Origin: Melitaea cinxia
Lineage: Eukaryota; Arthropoda; Insecta; Lepidoptera; Nymphalidae
Reading direction: 5' to 3'
DNA length: 64,000 nucleotides
NCBI RefSeq assembly: GCF_905220565.1
Contig: NC_059403.1
Coordinates: forward strand, 3,472,001-3,536,000
Under the pieces are notes generated by a model, which saw only the letters and a list, made by a program, of their open reading frames with translations, was not told the DNA's origin and did not search any database. Within the stretch, counting starts at the first letter, position 1. Every line of letters starts with the position of its first letter. Both the position numbers and the translations under genes were made by a program. Positions 1 to 10,539 of this stretch are shown here, one piece after another.

Positions 1-798
1 TCAATTTAAACATCTGTTGATATTTTGCCACAGTAGCAAGCAAAATATATACCATTGAAATTGATATATGATTATTCTTTTTATATTTATTTAACATACC
101 TGCCATCTGTATTAATTTAATTTTATTACTCTTTAAAATTAATCATTCAAGTCTCACGTGGCTACGTTTGATTTATTTGTATGGATGTCAAAAGGACCGT
201 TAGTACAATTTGCCGGCAAAAATATCTTTTGTTGAAGTACAATTTTAACTTAAAATTTTTTAAGCTAAACATTCTTTAAACTTGTTATGTGGTTATAAAT
301 TTAATTTAAATCCCTTTATTCAATGAATTACGTAAAACAAACAGTCTATCAGTAATTATGAATTAAATCGACGATCGGACCAAAGTCTTTGAAGGTATAA
401 TACAGAGATTTGTAGGCTTCGCACCCTCTGACATATGGTTATTTTTACATTTATGATGCTTTTTATAGTTATTTTTACTTAAGTTGTATTATAACCCTAA
501 CCTATCTAACTTCAAAATGACGGTTCTTCATCTAAAGCCTAGCCTTATAAATGTTTTATAGTATACGATGCCTGGGATAATTGTTTAGTTTAGTTGTTTA
601 GTAACCTACCGCATAATCCCTATAAATTATTTTAATTGTCATTCTTTAATTTCTCTACTGTAATCAGTTCATTTATTGTAGTGTATATTAATTTAAAAAC
701 AACACAGCTTTTTTTGTAACATGGTGTAACTAAATTATGGGATTTCACTGTTTTCTTTTAAATTTCATTGGAAATAAAATTCAAAAGAAATAATTTCA
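1..798. other. AT-rich 5' flank of NASP
   Basis: No gene is visible. The stretch is AT-rich and would hold the promoter and any 5' non-coding exon of the NASP gene. A possible splice acceptor (taatttcag) ends at 799, 28 bases before the start codon, so the 5' UTR may be interrupted by an intron. No convincing TATA box or initiator was found. Confidence 0.4.
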
Positions 799-826
799 GG
801 AATATTTGTTGTATTTTAATTTAAAG

Positions 827-3800
827 ATGGCAGATGTACCAGAAGTTACCACATCCTCAGCCGAAGAACTGCTAGCATTAGGGAGGCGACATCTTGCAGT
901 GAGGGACTACCATGCAGCGACAGAGTCCTTGGCGAAGGCCTGTGAAATGCTAGCTAAGACTCACGGAGACATAGCTGATGAGTGCGCTGAAGCTTATTTA
1001 TGGTGAGTTATTATTGTATCTGAAAAAAAGATGTATAAATTATGACAATTATAAAATAGTGATTTTTTATATGCAATTTTTCAGTTCAGGATCTATAATA
1101 ATGAGTAAATTCATTAAACTTTCGACTGACTATAAAGAAAGACAAGTCTTAAAACATCAATGTCTGTCAATATTTTAAATATTAAAATTGTCTATAAAAC
1201 TTCATTAAACTTTAGACTGACTTTTATAAAGAAAGACAAGTCTTAAAACAATGTCTGTCAATATTTTAAACATTAAAATTGTCTATAAAACTTCATTAAA
1301 CTTTAGACTGACTTTTATAAAGAAAGACAAGTCTTAAAACAATGTCTGTCAATATTTTAAATATTAAAATTGTCTATAAAACTTCATTAAACTTTAGACT
1401 GACTTTTATAAAGAAAGACAAGTCTTAAAACAATGTCTGTCAATATTTTAAACATTAAAATTGTCTATAAAACTTCATTAAACTTTAGACTGACTTTTAT
1501 AAAGAAAGACAAGTCTTAAAATATCAATGTCTGTCAATATTTTAAACATTAAAATTGTCTATAAAACTTCATTAAACTTTAGACTGACTTTTATAAAGAA
1601 AGACAAGTCTTAAAATATCAATGTCTGTCAATATTTTAAACATTAAAATTGTCTATAAAACTTAAAACAAGAAGATAAACTGTGATTGATATTGTGCAGT
1701 TTGACTAGTAATTTTCCTGCATAATATTTGTAATTTCTATTATATTATTTTCTGCCTATGTAAAGTTCAATGTAATCTCTTTTGATAATATAGTATTTTG
1801 TTCGAAAGAGTGTTGAAATTAGTAGTACTGTAGTTAGGTAATCGTAGATTTTTCTTAAAAACTTTGACATAATTCCTTTAGAAACCTGAAAATTATATTC
1901 AAACAAATATACAATGAGTTCTAAAATAATACAACTGTTAATTGGTGCTATATATTTTATAACTTAAAAATCCTGTTATATTCAAGGTATGGCAAAGCTT
2001 TGCTCGGTCTGTCGAGAGAAGAAAGTGGTGTTCTTGGAGGTGGCATCCCAGGAGACAATGAAGATGATGATAATGATGGTCTGTTCCTAGTAAATACAAT
2101 CACAAATGTCCAACTCGATATTTTTTTTTTTATGATTTGAAATATATATATTTTTTATATATAAAATTTGTAGGTAGTTGTCCATACAATATGTTAACAA
2201 ATAAGGGTAGGGCAGCATTTCAATAGTTCAAAGTAAAAGTGACATTTGCAGTTCTTTCATTTTTCATAACTTGACAGTTCTTAAACTTTCATTATGATTG
2301 AGTCATTATCTCACACTTGAGTATCTTATTTATTATTATATACAGTGTAATCCGCTTAGTACAACTTCACATGCAACAACCAACTACTTAGTGATGCAAT
2401 AATATGCATATCTTTGGTATTCATATGAGCTACTATAGAAGTACATCTGCTTTTAACGACGTTTAACACAAAATTGTCGGTTACAACAACGATTGACCAT
2501 TGACGTGATATGTATATGTATGTATGTATGTAAGAAGCTAGTTAAATAACCATAGGTAACTTCTGCGGAGTGTTTAACAAATGCAGACTCTACCATAGAA
2601 TTCTCTTGGTTCTTATTAATTCCTTTCTTTTATCTATCTTAAATGTGTCACTTAACCCATGTTGTGGGAACCCACAATCGCCACCTGTGTTTCTTATAAA
2701 ATTAGATAAGATATAATATTCATTCTTAAATTAGTCAGAGCGTACACATCTGATTAGTCCAATTGCTAGTTTTAAGTTACACAATTTCAAACAAAAAACA
2801 AAAATTACATCTATAAAATGCAAAAAATTCTCCATTGAGGAAAATTATATATTTATTTATATATAATAACATACAATATTAACTACAATATATTATTATA
2901 CATACAAGTTTTAGATGCTGGATAATCAAATGTATAGATTTTGAATGAATTTACAATAAATATTTTGATTCAATTTTTATTTAATTCTTTGACTGACAGA
3001 CATATTAATATAAAAAGGTAATGCATATAATTGTTTTAGCAAAAAAAAAAAAACGAATTGTTAAAATTTTCAGTTTTTTTTTTTTTTTTTTTTGTACCAT
3101 ATAATATCATCCAGTCCCTTGGACATAATTTTACTGTTTTTGTTAAAAGTTCAAAAGAAGACATATTCCCTTTAATAATTAATGCAACTACATTTCTTAT
3201 AATGCAAGACCTTAACTAACATTCCATAAAAATTTATTCTACTAGATGAAAATAATGAAAATGGAGACGAAGAATCAAAAGAACAAGGTGAAGTCGCAAA
3301 TGATGACAATGCTGTTGAATCAAAGGAACAAGCTGAAATCGCAAATGAAGAGGTTAAGAAGAATGAAGCTGAGTCAACAACAAAGGAGGAAGAGCCAACA
3401 AGCAGTACTGCTAAAGAATCTAATGAAAAGCCAGTAAGTTAATGTATTTATAAATTATCATGACTAGATAAATTAATTAATCAAAATTCATGAAAGTGAC
3501 TAGAATGAATTTATGTCCCTTTAATTGTTTCAGGGGTCGTCAAATGATGATCAAAATGATGATTCTGTAGTAAATTTGGAGAATGAAGATGATGTTGACA
3601 ACTTGCAACTGGCCTGGGAAATGCTAGGTAAATATAATTTCAAATCTATCAAACTAGGAACAATCCTACTCAGATTTACGATGACGAGTCAGGTACAATT
3701 CAAGCACTGACATCCCAGACTGATCATGCAAAACTCGGTAAAAGCAAACATTACAACTTCTATCACTCCAAGTAACAAAGCACTTAACCGACTTTATGTT

Positions 3801-6800
3801 TGTGATAGCTTACTATACTCAATATGATGAAAATGTAACAACAGGTACTCGTTTACAGAGCTCTCGCGCAGTATCCTCGAGAAGCGAGTCGCGGACAGCG
3901 GCAATGCCGGTCGCGCGCTGCTCGCGGACGCGCATCTGGCGCTGGGCGAGGTGGCGCTCGAGAGCGAGACCTACGACAAGGCCGTGCTCGACATGGGTGA
4001 GCGACCTCACGCACACCGCACACTGTACTCTGTACACTACACACGACTAGCTGGGCGAGGTGGCGCTCGAGAGCGAGACCTACGACAAGGCCGTGCTCGA
4101 CATGGGTGAGCGACCTCACGCACACCGCACACTGTACTCTGTACACTACACACGACTAGCTGGGCGAGGTGGCGCTCGAGAGCGAGACCTACGACAAGGC
4201 CGTGCTCGACATGGGTGAGCGACCTCACGCACACCGCACACTGTACTCTGTACACTACACACGACTAGCTGGGCGAGGTGGCGCTCGAGAGCGAGACCTA
4301 CGACAAGGCCGTGCTCGACATGGGTGAGCGACCTCACGCACACCGCACACTGTACTCTGTACACTACACACGACTAGCTGGGCGAGGTGGCGCTCGAGAG
4401 CGAGACCTACGACAAGGCCGTGCTCGACATGGGTGAGCGACCTCACGCACACCGCACACTGTACTCTGTACACTACACACGACTAGCTGGGCGAGGTGGC
4501 GCTCGAGAGCGAGACCTACGACAAGGCCGTGCTCGACATGGGTGAGCGACCTCACGCACACCGCACACTGTACTCTGTACACTACACACGACTAGCTGGG
4601 CGAGGTGACGCTCGAGAGCGAGACCTACGACAAGGCCGTGAGCGACCTCACGCACACCGCACACTGTACTCTGTACACTACACACGACTAGCTGGGCGAG
4701 GTGGCGCTCGAGAGCGAGACCTACGACAAGGCCGTGCTCGACATGGGTGAGCGACCTCACGCACACCGCACACTGTACTCTGTACACTACACACGACTAG
4801 CTGGGCGAGGTGGCGCTCGAGAGCGAGACCTACGACAAGGCCGTGCTCGACATGGGTGAGCGACCTCACGCACACCGCACACTGTACTCTGTACACTACA
4901 CACGACTAGCTGGGCGAGGTGACGCTCGAGAGCGAGACCTACGACAAGGCCGTGAGCGACCTCACGCACACCGCACACTGTACTCTGTACACTACACACG
5001 ACTAGCTGGGCGAGGTGGCGCTCGAGAGCGAGACCTACGACAAGGCCGTGAGCGACCTCACGCACACCGCACACTGTACTCTGTACACTACACACGACTA
5101 GCTGGGCGAGGTGGCGCTCGAGAGCGAGACCTACGACAAGGCCGTGCTCGACATGGGTGAGCGACCTCACGCACACCGCACACTACCTGTACATTTCACA
5201 CGACCAGCTGGGCGAGGTGGCGCTCGAGAGCGAGACCTACGACAAGGCCGTGCTCGACATGGGTGAGTGACCTCACGCACACCGCACACTGTACTCTGTA
5301 CACTACACACGACTAGCTGGGCGAGGTGGCGCTCGAGAGCGAGACCTACGACAAGGCCGTGCTCGACATGGGTGAGCGACCTCACGCACACCGCACACTG
5401 TACTCTGTACACTACACACGACTAGCTGGGCGAGGTGGCGCTCGAGAGCGAGACCTACGACAAGGCCGTGCTCGACATGGGTGAGCGACCTCACGCACAC
5501 CGCACACTGTACTCTGTACACTACACACGACTAGCTGGGCGAGGTGGCGCTCGAGAGCGAGACCTACGACAAGGCCGTGCTCGACATGGGTGAGCGACCT
5601 CACGCACACCGCACACTGTACTCTGTACACTACACACGACTAGCTGGGCGAGGTGGCGCTCGAGAGCGAGACCTACGACAAGGCCGTGCTCGACATGGGT
5701 GAGCGACCTCACGCACACCGCACACTACCTGTACATTTCACACGACCAGCTGGGCGAGGTGGCGCTCGAGAGCGAGACCTACGACAAGGCCGTGCTCGAC
5801 ATGGGTGAGTGACCTCACGCACACCGCACACTGTACTCTGTACACTACACACGACTAGCTGGGCGAGGTGGCGCTCGAGAGCGAGACCTACGACAAGGCC
5901 GTGCTCGACATGGGTGAGCGACCTCACGCACACCGCACACTGTACTCTGTACACTACACACGACTAGCTACGTGCTACGTTAAGGTTGATTATGCTGAAT
6001 CAAAAGTATATTTTTTTTTTATCTTAATCTAGATTGTTTTTTTTGTTACAGTTAGCTGTCTAGAAATTCAAAAGGAATTATATGGCAGCGACGATAGACG
6101 TATAGCAGAAACTCACTACCAAATCGGTATGTCTTCTTTTGTTTTAAGTAGCCAAAAAAGTATAAACGTTACCTCGTTTTTTATTAAATAAATTAATTTA
6201 CAGGCCTCGCTAATTCCCTCGCGTCCAACTTTGAAGACGCAATAACACACTTCAAAAACGCAGCAAATATTCTAGAATCGCGCATCAAGACGTTAGAGAA
6301 CCCAAGTGCGGCTGCAGAAGATGCTACTGTAAAGAAATTTACAAACGCCGATCCGTTCTACTCTGTCGAAGGAGAACTGAAAGAATTGAAAGAGCTCTTG
6401 CCCGAAATACAGGAGAAAATACAAGATATGATGGACTATAAGGCTGAGGTAAGACCGTGCGATTGTGTAGAAGCGACTAGAAATATGTTAAGAAATATGA
6501 TGATAAAAGAAAAAAAATTCGATGTCCTTGAATTTATAGCTTAGTTTGGTATTAAATCATTACTTACAATCAACATATGGAGTAGAAATTGCGTTTTCTA
6601 GTATTTCTATTGTAAAAAATAAGTAAGATGTTGTTACCAAGCTACCATTTGAAAACATTATTAAAACAGAATTTGTAGGTAATGTGTCCTTTAGAAAAAA
6701 ATTGCGTCACTTACATTACCTATAAAATGATATTCATAACCTTGAGACAAAATCTGACTGTTTTAATGCATTTGTTATAATTAAGGAGCCATTCCATTAG

Positions 6801-8636
6801 TTATTAATTACGTAATAAACTGACGCTTAGAACATGTGATAATTAGTTCCTAAATTCTAAAAGCCGAATTAAATAATTACAAAGCAACAGACTCCTTTCA
6901 GGCAATACTTTAGACTGCACTTTGATTATATATTTAATTGGTAGACTACATTGTTTGAAAGAATGTCTGTAGTAAGTGAATATCTTAATCGTGATATTAA
7001 TTTCTTTTGACTGTCCAATACCAGTATTGAATAATTAGTTATTAGTGCCTTAGAATCTCAATACAGCAGTTATGATACTCGTAGTTTGTAAGCTATTTTT
7101 ATTGTATTACGTTTTATCTGTAAGAAGCGTTTTTACCACAAGGCCATTTTTGTATCGCTTTACACGATTTGATAATAAAGATAATCGAAAATGAAAATTT
7201 TGTATTATTTCACATGCCCTCAACCCATTAATGGTCATGTGGTGGAAATGCTTTTTGTAATGGCCATTGATGTTTATTTTATAATTTACTAGCTAACCAG
7301 CGTAATAAGCCATACAGCGTAATAGGCCATACAAGCGTTTGCCGTGGTCTGGGTGTTTGTGCAATCTTTGTCTTACCAGCGTGCCTCGGAGAGCACGTTA
7401 AGCCGTCGGTACCGGTTGTTATCATGCACATCTGAGTGCCTAGTGCGAGTTTTACTCACAGAAACATGACAGAAACGCGTTTATACGTGAAAATTATTTT
7501 TTATGGGAATTTAAACTGCAGCCTAGACGATAAAGAATAGTATAAGATACAATCGATACAGAGTCATCTAGCGATAAACCCGAGAACTAGGTTGAAATCC
7601 CGAATTTCCCATACAAAATGAAGTTTAAAGTTTACGCCCATTATTGCGAGACGGATTAAACAAAACTCGCATTAGGCACTCTGATAGCGATCGTTACTCA
7701 CAGTGAGGAATATATCCGCCAACCCGCATTGGAGCAGTATGTTGGATTAAGCTCCGATCCTTCCTTGCATGGGAAAAGAGGCCTATGGCCAGTAGTGGGA
7801 TACTACAGGCTGAAGCGAGCTAACCAGTGCCCACTTTGCTGTCTGTCGAAATTTTTCTCTCGTTAGCGTAAAACTCATTATTGTTTTTCTTTCCATCTCT
7901 TACAATATGCAAATCAGAAATAATTTTTAATTTTCTAATAAACAAATAAATAAGCGTTTGCAGGCAAACGAAGAAAAAACGACTTCAATTATATCGACAA
8001 GTAATACAACGTAGGTACACGAAAAAATAATCAAGTAAATACGCATTATCAAAGATTACTCCAAAAGTTGTAATTTCGACCACTAGGTGACCGCTGGTTA
8101 TCTCAAATGTTTCTTGTTTAAATGTATTTTTCATGTTCATAATATGACTTATTGTATCATTCAATCAACACTGACGTCAATTGAAAAATATTTCTTCGCT
8201 GACTGTATTATGAATAGGAGTTATATAAAGTTCAAAAGTAAAACAAATCTAGGTATGTATTAAAAGTAGAAAAAAATCCTTGTTTTTGTTTGTTCAAAAT
8301 ATCTTTCTGTCGGTATTGGAATAGTACCGATAACGACAGAAATTTGCGATAAGAACTGATAAAGATATGATGAAACCATTGTCGCAGTCCCCTGCTGGAC
8401 ATAGGCTTACCAAATGTCGCGCATTATATTAAAATATTAAATTTTATTTATTACAGGTGATAAAAAGAGTTCGCGAAACTTTGTGTCCGACAAATGGGAA
8501 TGGTCAAAGTAGCTCCGCAGGTGTCAATAAGTTGGAACCGAAATCAGCGCCATCAGACATATCGCATCTCATTAAGAGGAAAAGGAAGAGCAGCGAGAGT
8601 GAGGAAACATCAGCGCCTAAAAGAATTAATACGTGA
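827..8636 (+). CDS. NASP-type histone H3/H4 chaperone (SHNi-TPR protein), eight exons
   Basis: Nuclear autoantigenic sperm protein homologue. The family binds H3/H4 (and linker histone), keeps soluble histone pools and feeds chromatin assembly in the nucleus. Exons read by eye: 827-1002, 1987-2078, 3246-3433, 3534-3627, 3859-3996, 6052-6126, 6204-6448, 8457-8636. All introns are GT-AG, phases match, and the total of 1188 nt gives 395 aa plus TGA. Residues about 10-70 form the first TPR, ending in the family-like block AYLWYGKALLGLSREESGVLG. An acidic Asp/Glu/Asn-rich insert (about 80-175) follows. The split SHNi-TPR core then covers LAWEMLELSRSILEKR, LGEVALESETYDKAVLDM and AETHYQIGLANSLASNFEDA. 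Next come the helical segment ELKELLPEIQEKIQDM and a basic tail with a bipartite-like nuclear signal (KRKRKSS...PKRIN). The start at 827 is the first in-frame ATG, with homology beginning soon after. The odd point is that exon 5 and its donor seed a 19-copy tandem array in intron 5. Confidence 0.95.
1111..1661 (+). repeat. 91-94-bp tandem repeat, 6 copies, in NASP intron 1
   Basis: Unit starts fall at 1111, 1201, 1292, 1383, 1474 and 1568, with spacings of 90, 91, 91, 91 and 94. Each unit contains ttcattaaactttagactg and gtctgtcaatatttta. The last two units carry an extra atatc-type insertion. It is AT-rich, intronic and without coding potential. Confidence 0.9.
2079..3245 (+). other. NASP intron 2, no other feature
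   Basis: AT-rich intron with a gtctgt donor at 2079 and a ctactag acceptor ending at 3245. It contains short poly-T/poly-A runs (about 2120-2160 and 3070-3095) and a tatg microsatellite (2515-2530). No gene, RNA or recognisable element was seen. Confidence 0.6.
3942..5967 (+). repeat. 19-copy tandem array of the NASP exon 5/intron 5 boundary
   Basis: Unit starts: 3942, 4051, 4160, 4269, 4378, 4487, 4596, 4692, 4801, 4910, 5006, 5102, 5208, 5317, 5426, 5535, 5644, 5750, 5859. The basic unit is 109 bp: 55 nt of exon 5 (encoding LGEVALESETYDKAVLDM), the gtgagc donor and 54 nt of intron. Copy 1 is the genuine exon end; the other 18 lie in intron 5. Three copies (4596, 4910, 5006) are 96 bp, lacking 13 nt (ctcgacatgggtg). 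Two (5102, 5644) are 106 bp with an altered tail (cactacctgtacatttcac). Two (5208, 5750) carry gtgagt instead of gtgagc. The array is far more GC-rich than its surroundings. Confidence 0.97.
7345..7820 (-). repeat. Interspersed repeat family E, interrupted by a MITE
   Basis: The block contains cgtgcctcggagagcacg, then resumes after the insertion with gatagcgatcgttactcaca, aacccgcattggagcag and ggcctatggccagtagtggg. Related copies in the opposite orientation occur near 59420-59540, 60365-60440, 60595-60645 and 52105-52200, all with the tccca..tgggcataggcct and ccaccacgctgct blocks. Likely a SINE-like lepidopteran repeat; the family name is not known to me. Confidence 0.7.
7436..7679. mobile_element. 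244-bp MITE with 5-bp target duplication
   Basis: Terminal inverted repeats gtgcctagtgcgagtttt (left) and its near-perfect complement aaactcgcattaggcac (right). It is flanked on both sides by TCTGA (7431-7435 and 7680-7684) and splits repeat family E cleanly. It is too short to code. The superfamily is uncertain. Confidence 0.75.
7958..8085 (-). repeat. Fragment of repeat family B
   Basis: Contains gcaggcaaacgaag, cgacttcaattatatcgaca and tcaaagattactcc, matching the reverse strand of the family B copies elsewhere in the window (for example 39307-39936). Confidence 0.7.
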
Positions 8637-9740
8637 ATGTGGTGTTATATAGAACATTGTGCATTTTCGCTTAAAAGTTTAACTAGCCATGTATTCTTAT
8701 TATAAATCAATTAAGGATGGATATGTAGTAAGAATTTAAGAGCAAAAAAATGTATGATAACAATAACTTGTATGCTAAATTATTCTGGATCTGTGCATTG
8801 TTAAGGAGTCAAATAGCTGTTGTTTTTTGTTACATGTTATTAAGTTACTTTGTGTGATGAACTTTGTATAATATGGTAGTTTGTAATGTTTAATTTTGTA
8901 TGTCTTAAATATCGTTGCTCCAACTGCTGGCTTTCAAATACACAGGCCGAAGACGGGCAGCAGCGTCTTCGGTGCGACAAAGCCAGCCCTGCGGTCACCA
9001 ACCCGCCTGCCCAGTGTGGTGACTATGGAAAACACACATGAGTTCACTCCATTTTTGGCGCGAACTTGTGGAGGCCTATGTCCAGGAGTATGTATTAGGC
9101 TGAAGTGATGAAATATCGTTGAAATTAAACACACAAATACTTTCGCTCTTAAAAAAGATGTCATTGTTTCAATTTTTACATTGTGAAATATTACACTTAC
9201 ATCAGCTAATTTTCTACTTATTAGTATTGAATTGTTAATTTAAGGCCGCTTTCAAATTTTTGTTTTTCATGCACGATTGTTTCGTATTTAACTTTTTTAT
9301 TTAATTGATTATCAATAACTTGGTCCTGTATAAGGTATAAGAATAACTAGAAAAATAAAAAAGTGTTATGTTTTTATTATTAAAATTAATAACAAGACTT
9401 GATGAGCAATTAAATTAATTTTTAGATCTGTATATTTTGAAGAATTCGAAATTGGTCACTAGCGAATAACATCCATGTCTAAAACCTCACTACATATCAC
9501 CAAAGAAAGGGGTTAGGTTCCTTCCGGAGGGGGAGGGAGGATTTAAAAGTTGCGGGGAGGGGGGGATTTAAAAGTTGCTGAAAAACATCACGTGAATAAT
9601 GGACGACACTCTAAAATATAGGAACGAACGCACGCGGTCGGCTAACCGTTGATTAACGCACAATTAGAGTATAAAATTCCAGGACAGGAATAAAAAAAGA
9701 TATACAATCCACTAAGCAGTGACGTAGCGAGCTTAACCCG
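8637..9740 (+). other. NASP 3' UTR and flank
   Basis: AT-rich sequence after the NASP stop. A canonical AATAAA occurs at 9354-9359, but whether the 3' UTR reaches that far is unknown. The stretch also contains a family A repeat (8919-9115) and a G-rich patch at 9515-9575 where ggatttaaaagttgc is tandemly duplicated. Confidence 0.4.
8919..9115 (+). repeat. Interspersed repeat family A, partial copy
   Basis: Contains caactgctggctttcaaat, acaggccgaagacgg, gtcaccaacccgcctgccca and ggcctatgtccag. The same ordered blocks recur at 20721-21046, 31321-31482, 34345-34660, 54625-54930 and 61879-62207. It lacks the 5' half seen in the longest copies. Confidence 0.85.
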
Positions 9741-10306
9741 GGTTGCAGACCAAGAGCTAAGCTAAGTTAGTTTAGTTGTAGCTCGCATAGCTTACGCAGT
9801 TTTTCTTACTTGTGTTTAGACTGCAAACTAAGCTATGTGAACTAACTAAAATATGTGAAGCTAACTTAGTTCTGTATGCCGATCTACCGCCTAACCCTAA
9901 AACAATTTCCTATACTATGGGACACATAGTACAATTAGATTATGTTATGAATATTATAACTGAAAATGCTCATCATCTAATTTGTAGAAATTTTGAAATT
10001 TGTAGTTCTAAACTTTCCACTTGTGCGCCGAGATTGAACTTGTTGACATATCGAAGGTCTGGAATGTCTTTTTTTTTTTTAATAATAATATCAGTATTAA
10101 TCTTCTTTTTCTATGTGTAACATTTTCATCATCGGAACTTTTTTCATTGATTATATTCATGGTGAGCGACGTCCGTCGAACTAAATTTCATAACACTGAC
10201 TGAGTTTCCTTTTAGTTCTTTATGTGCACGGGACATATTTTAGTTTAGCTTACCTTAGCTAACCTGGCTTTGTTTAGCTTCGAAATAGCTTAGTTGGTCT
10301 GCAACC
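9741..10306. mobile_element. 566-bp MITE with GGTTGCAGACCAA ends
   Basis: Perfect 13-bp terminal inverted repeats ggttgcagaccaa at 9741-9753 and 10294-10306. Subterminal regions are also mutually inverted and rich in agctaagcta/tagctta words. The interior has no coherent transposase. A C-run (about 10321-10337) lies just outside. No clear target duplication was found, so the exact ends may be a few bases further out. Confidence 0.7.
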
Positions 10307-10471
10307 GGACTGTCCGGGGTACCCCCCCCCCCTCCCCCATTCGAAAACCATATAGTTATGTCCAGCAATTTTTTTATTGTATGTACCTAGTTATTTATAA
10401 TTACTAAAAACCTATTAAAATTCTGTTAAATTTCCATTATTTGATACAAAATCCATTGACAAATTGATTAA

Positions 10472-10477
10472 TTTATT
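10472..10477 (-). terminator. Poly(A) signal of reductase copy 1
   Basis: AATAAA on the minus strand, about 60 bases past the stop codon of the 10540-11565 gene. In paralogue 2 the equivalent site has changed, and a different AATAAA overlaps the region just after the stop (about 18804-18809). Confidence 0.5.
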
Positions 10478-10539
10478 CTACAAAAGGCGAATACATAATG
10501 ATGATATTTTTCTTACAACATCAACACGGTACCTGTATT

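Larger units (their letters stand above)
6449..8456 (+). other. NASP intron 7 with nested repeats
   Basis: A 2.0-kb intron (donor gtaaga at 6449, acceptor ttacag ending at 8456). Its first 900 bases are AT-rich with nothing recognisable. It then holds a SINE-like repeat (about 7345-7820) that is itself interrupted by a small MITE, and a fragment of the aagtcggtt repeat family (about 7958-8085). Confidence 0.6.

Noticed and set aside
3796..5954. Many overlapping 65-129-codon ORFs on both strands in the 109-bp array
   Set aside because: They are translations of the same tandem unit in other frames. Only the exon 5 frame up to 3996 makes sense for NASP.
3942..5967. A CRISPR-like array
   Set aside because: There are no unique spacers. 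Units are tandem, nearly identical over the full 109 bp, and are derived from an exon.
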